A stretch of DNA of 7,054 bases, taken from the NCBI GenBank assembly GCA_013290085.1, contig JABCYS010000048.1:1-7054 (forward strand), given 5' to 3'. Under the pieces are notes generated by a model. The model saw only the letters and a program-made list of their open reading frames with translations, was not told the DNA's origin and did no database searches. The stretch is from Candidatus Babelota bacterium (GTDB lineage Bacteria; Dependentiae; Babeliae; Babeliales; JABCYS01). Shown here one piece after another: positions 6,880-7,054 of the stretch. Each line of letters opens with the position of its first letter. Positions within the stretch are counted from its first letter, which is position 1. A program made the position numbers and the translations under genes.

Positions 6880-6893
6880 CCCTTCATGAAGGG
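6880..6893. promoter_or_regulatory. Perfect 14-bp palindrome before the right-edge gene
   Basis: CCCTTCATGAAGGG is exactly self-complementary and ends 10 bases before AAGGAG (6904-6909). As DNA it could be an operator. As RNA it folds into a CCCTT/AAGGG stem with a CATG loop in the leader of the gene at 6914. The position resembles that of the 1086-1103 hairpin before the beta-helix gene. Confidence 0.45.
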
Positions 6894-6913
6894 AAAGTTT
6901 AAAAAGGAGATTT

Positions 6914-7054
6914 ATGAAAAGAATTTTTAAGCTATTACTGTGTTTGATTAACCTAGCTTTTATTGGGTGGCAACCACTCAGTGCAGGTAATTTTAATAAA
7001 AGTTCATTTGAACAAAATGCGCAACAATACGGTAATAAAGCCGCCAACCTTATG
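6914..7054 (+). CDS. Start of an exported protein (partial, runs off the window)
   Basis: Forty-seven codons are open to the window edge. The N-terminus is a classic Sec signal peptide: MKRIFK, a hydrophobic core at about 7-18 (LLLCLINLAFIG), and a cleavage context PLSA-G near residue 24. Cys10 lies within the core and does not form a lipobox, so a lipoprotein is unlikely. The mature start is polar (NFNKSSFEQNAQQYGNKAANL) and gives no family clue. AAGGAG (6904-6909) lies four bases before the ATG, which makes the start convincing despite the short visible length. The leader resembles those of the two exported genes upstream. The function cannot be told from this fragment. Confidence 0.75.
   Translation, partial: MKRIFKLLLCLINLAFIGWQPLSAGNFNKSSFEQNAQQYGNKAANLM

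Larger units (their letters stand above)
6678..6913. other. Divergent intergenic region with repeats and palindromes
   Basis: These 236 bases lie between the helicase start (leftward) and the exported-protein start (rightward), and no convincing coding sequence is seen. The helicase side is made of A and T runs (6687-6740) and includes, on the minus strand, TTGAAA at 6727-6732 as a possible -35 box; no well-spaced -10 box is evident. The middle holds CCAAAGT-type repeats (6758-6837). The right side holds two palindromes (6851-6860 and 6880-6893) just ahead of the AAGGAG site. Promoters for both genes should be here, but neither can be placed with confidence. Confidence 0.6.

Noticed and set aside
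6862..7047. Minus-strand open frame covering the right-edge exported gene
   Set aside because: It is antisense to a plus-strand start with a strong AAGGAG and a textbook signal peptide, and shows no recognisable features.

Overview
The window is ordinary bacterial chromosome with five complete protein genes and the start of a sixth. Two are housekeeping genes: trpS at the left, and a UvrD/PcrA-type DNA helicase on the opposite strand at the right. Three others begin with Sec-type signal peptides: a right-handed beta-helix protein, an ankyrin-repeat protein and the cut-off gene at the right edge. One is an unrecognised single-pass membrane protein. Exported ankyrin and beta-helix proteins beside core genes, in A/T-leaning DNA with strong A-rich Shine-Dalgarno sites, suggest a Gram-negative, host-associated bacterium. 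My best guess is Candidatus Dependentiae (TM6/Babeliae); Chlamydiae-, Legionella- or Rickettsiales-like lineages are alternatives. This is an inference from gene style, not from a marker gene.

Layout: trpS (38-1039, +) is followed by a short gap with two small hairpins. Next is a two-gene unit of exported proteins: the beta-helix protein (1122-2435) and, 33 bp downstream, the ankyrin protein (2469-3611). The unit ends at a strong intrinsic terminator (3711-3748). The membrane protein (3803-4396, +) then runs tail-to-tail into the helicase gene (4398-6677, -) with one base between their stop codons. A 236-bp divergent intergenic region (6678-6913) holds degenerate direct repeats and two perfect palindromes. 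It leads into a signal-peptide gene starting at 6914 that runs off the window.

How the genes relate: trpS charges tRNA-Trp and the helicase serves DNA repair; neither has an evident link to the exported proteins. The beta-helix/ankyrin pair is the accessory part. It looks co-transcribed and co-exported, and both proteins are plausible surface or host-contact factors. The ankyrin protein is the most unusual product: one of its repeats appears to be interrupted by a long Gly/Ala-rich hydrophobic segment, and its C-terminus is an 11-residue tandem repeat that should form an amphipathic helix. Both traits point towards membranes. I see no CRISPR array, rRNA, tRNA, intact transposase or defence-system gene.
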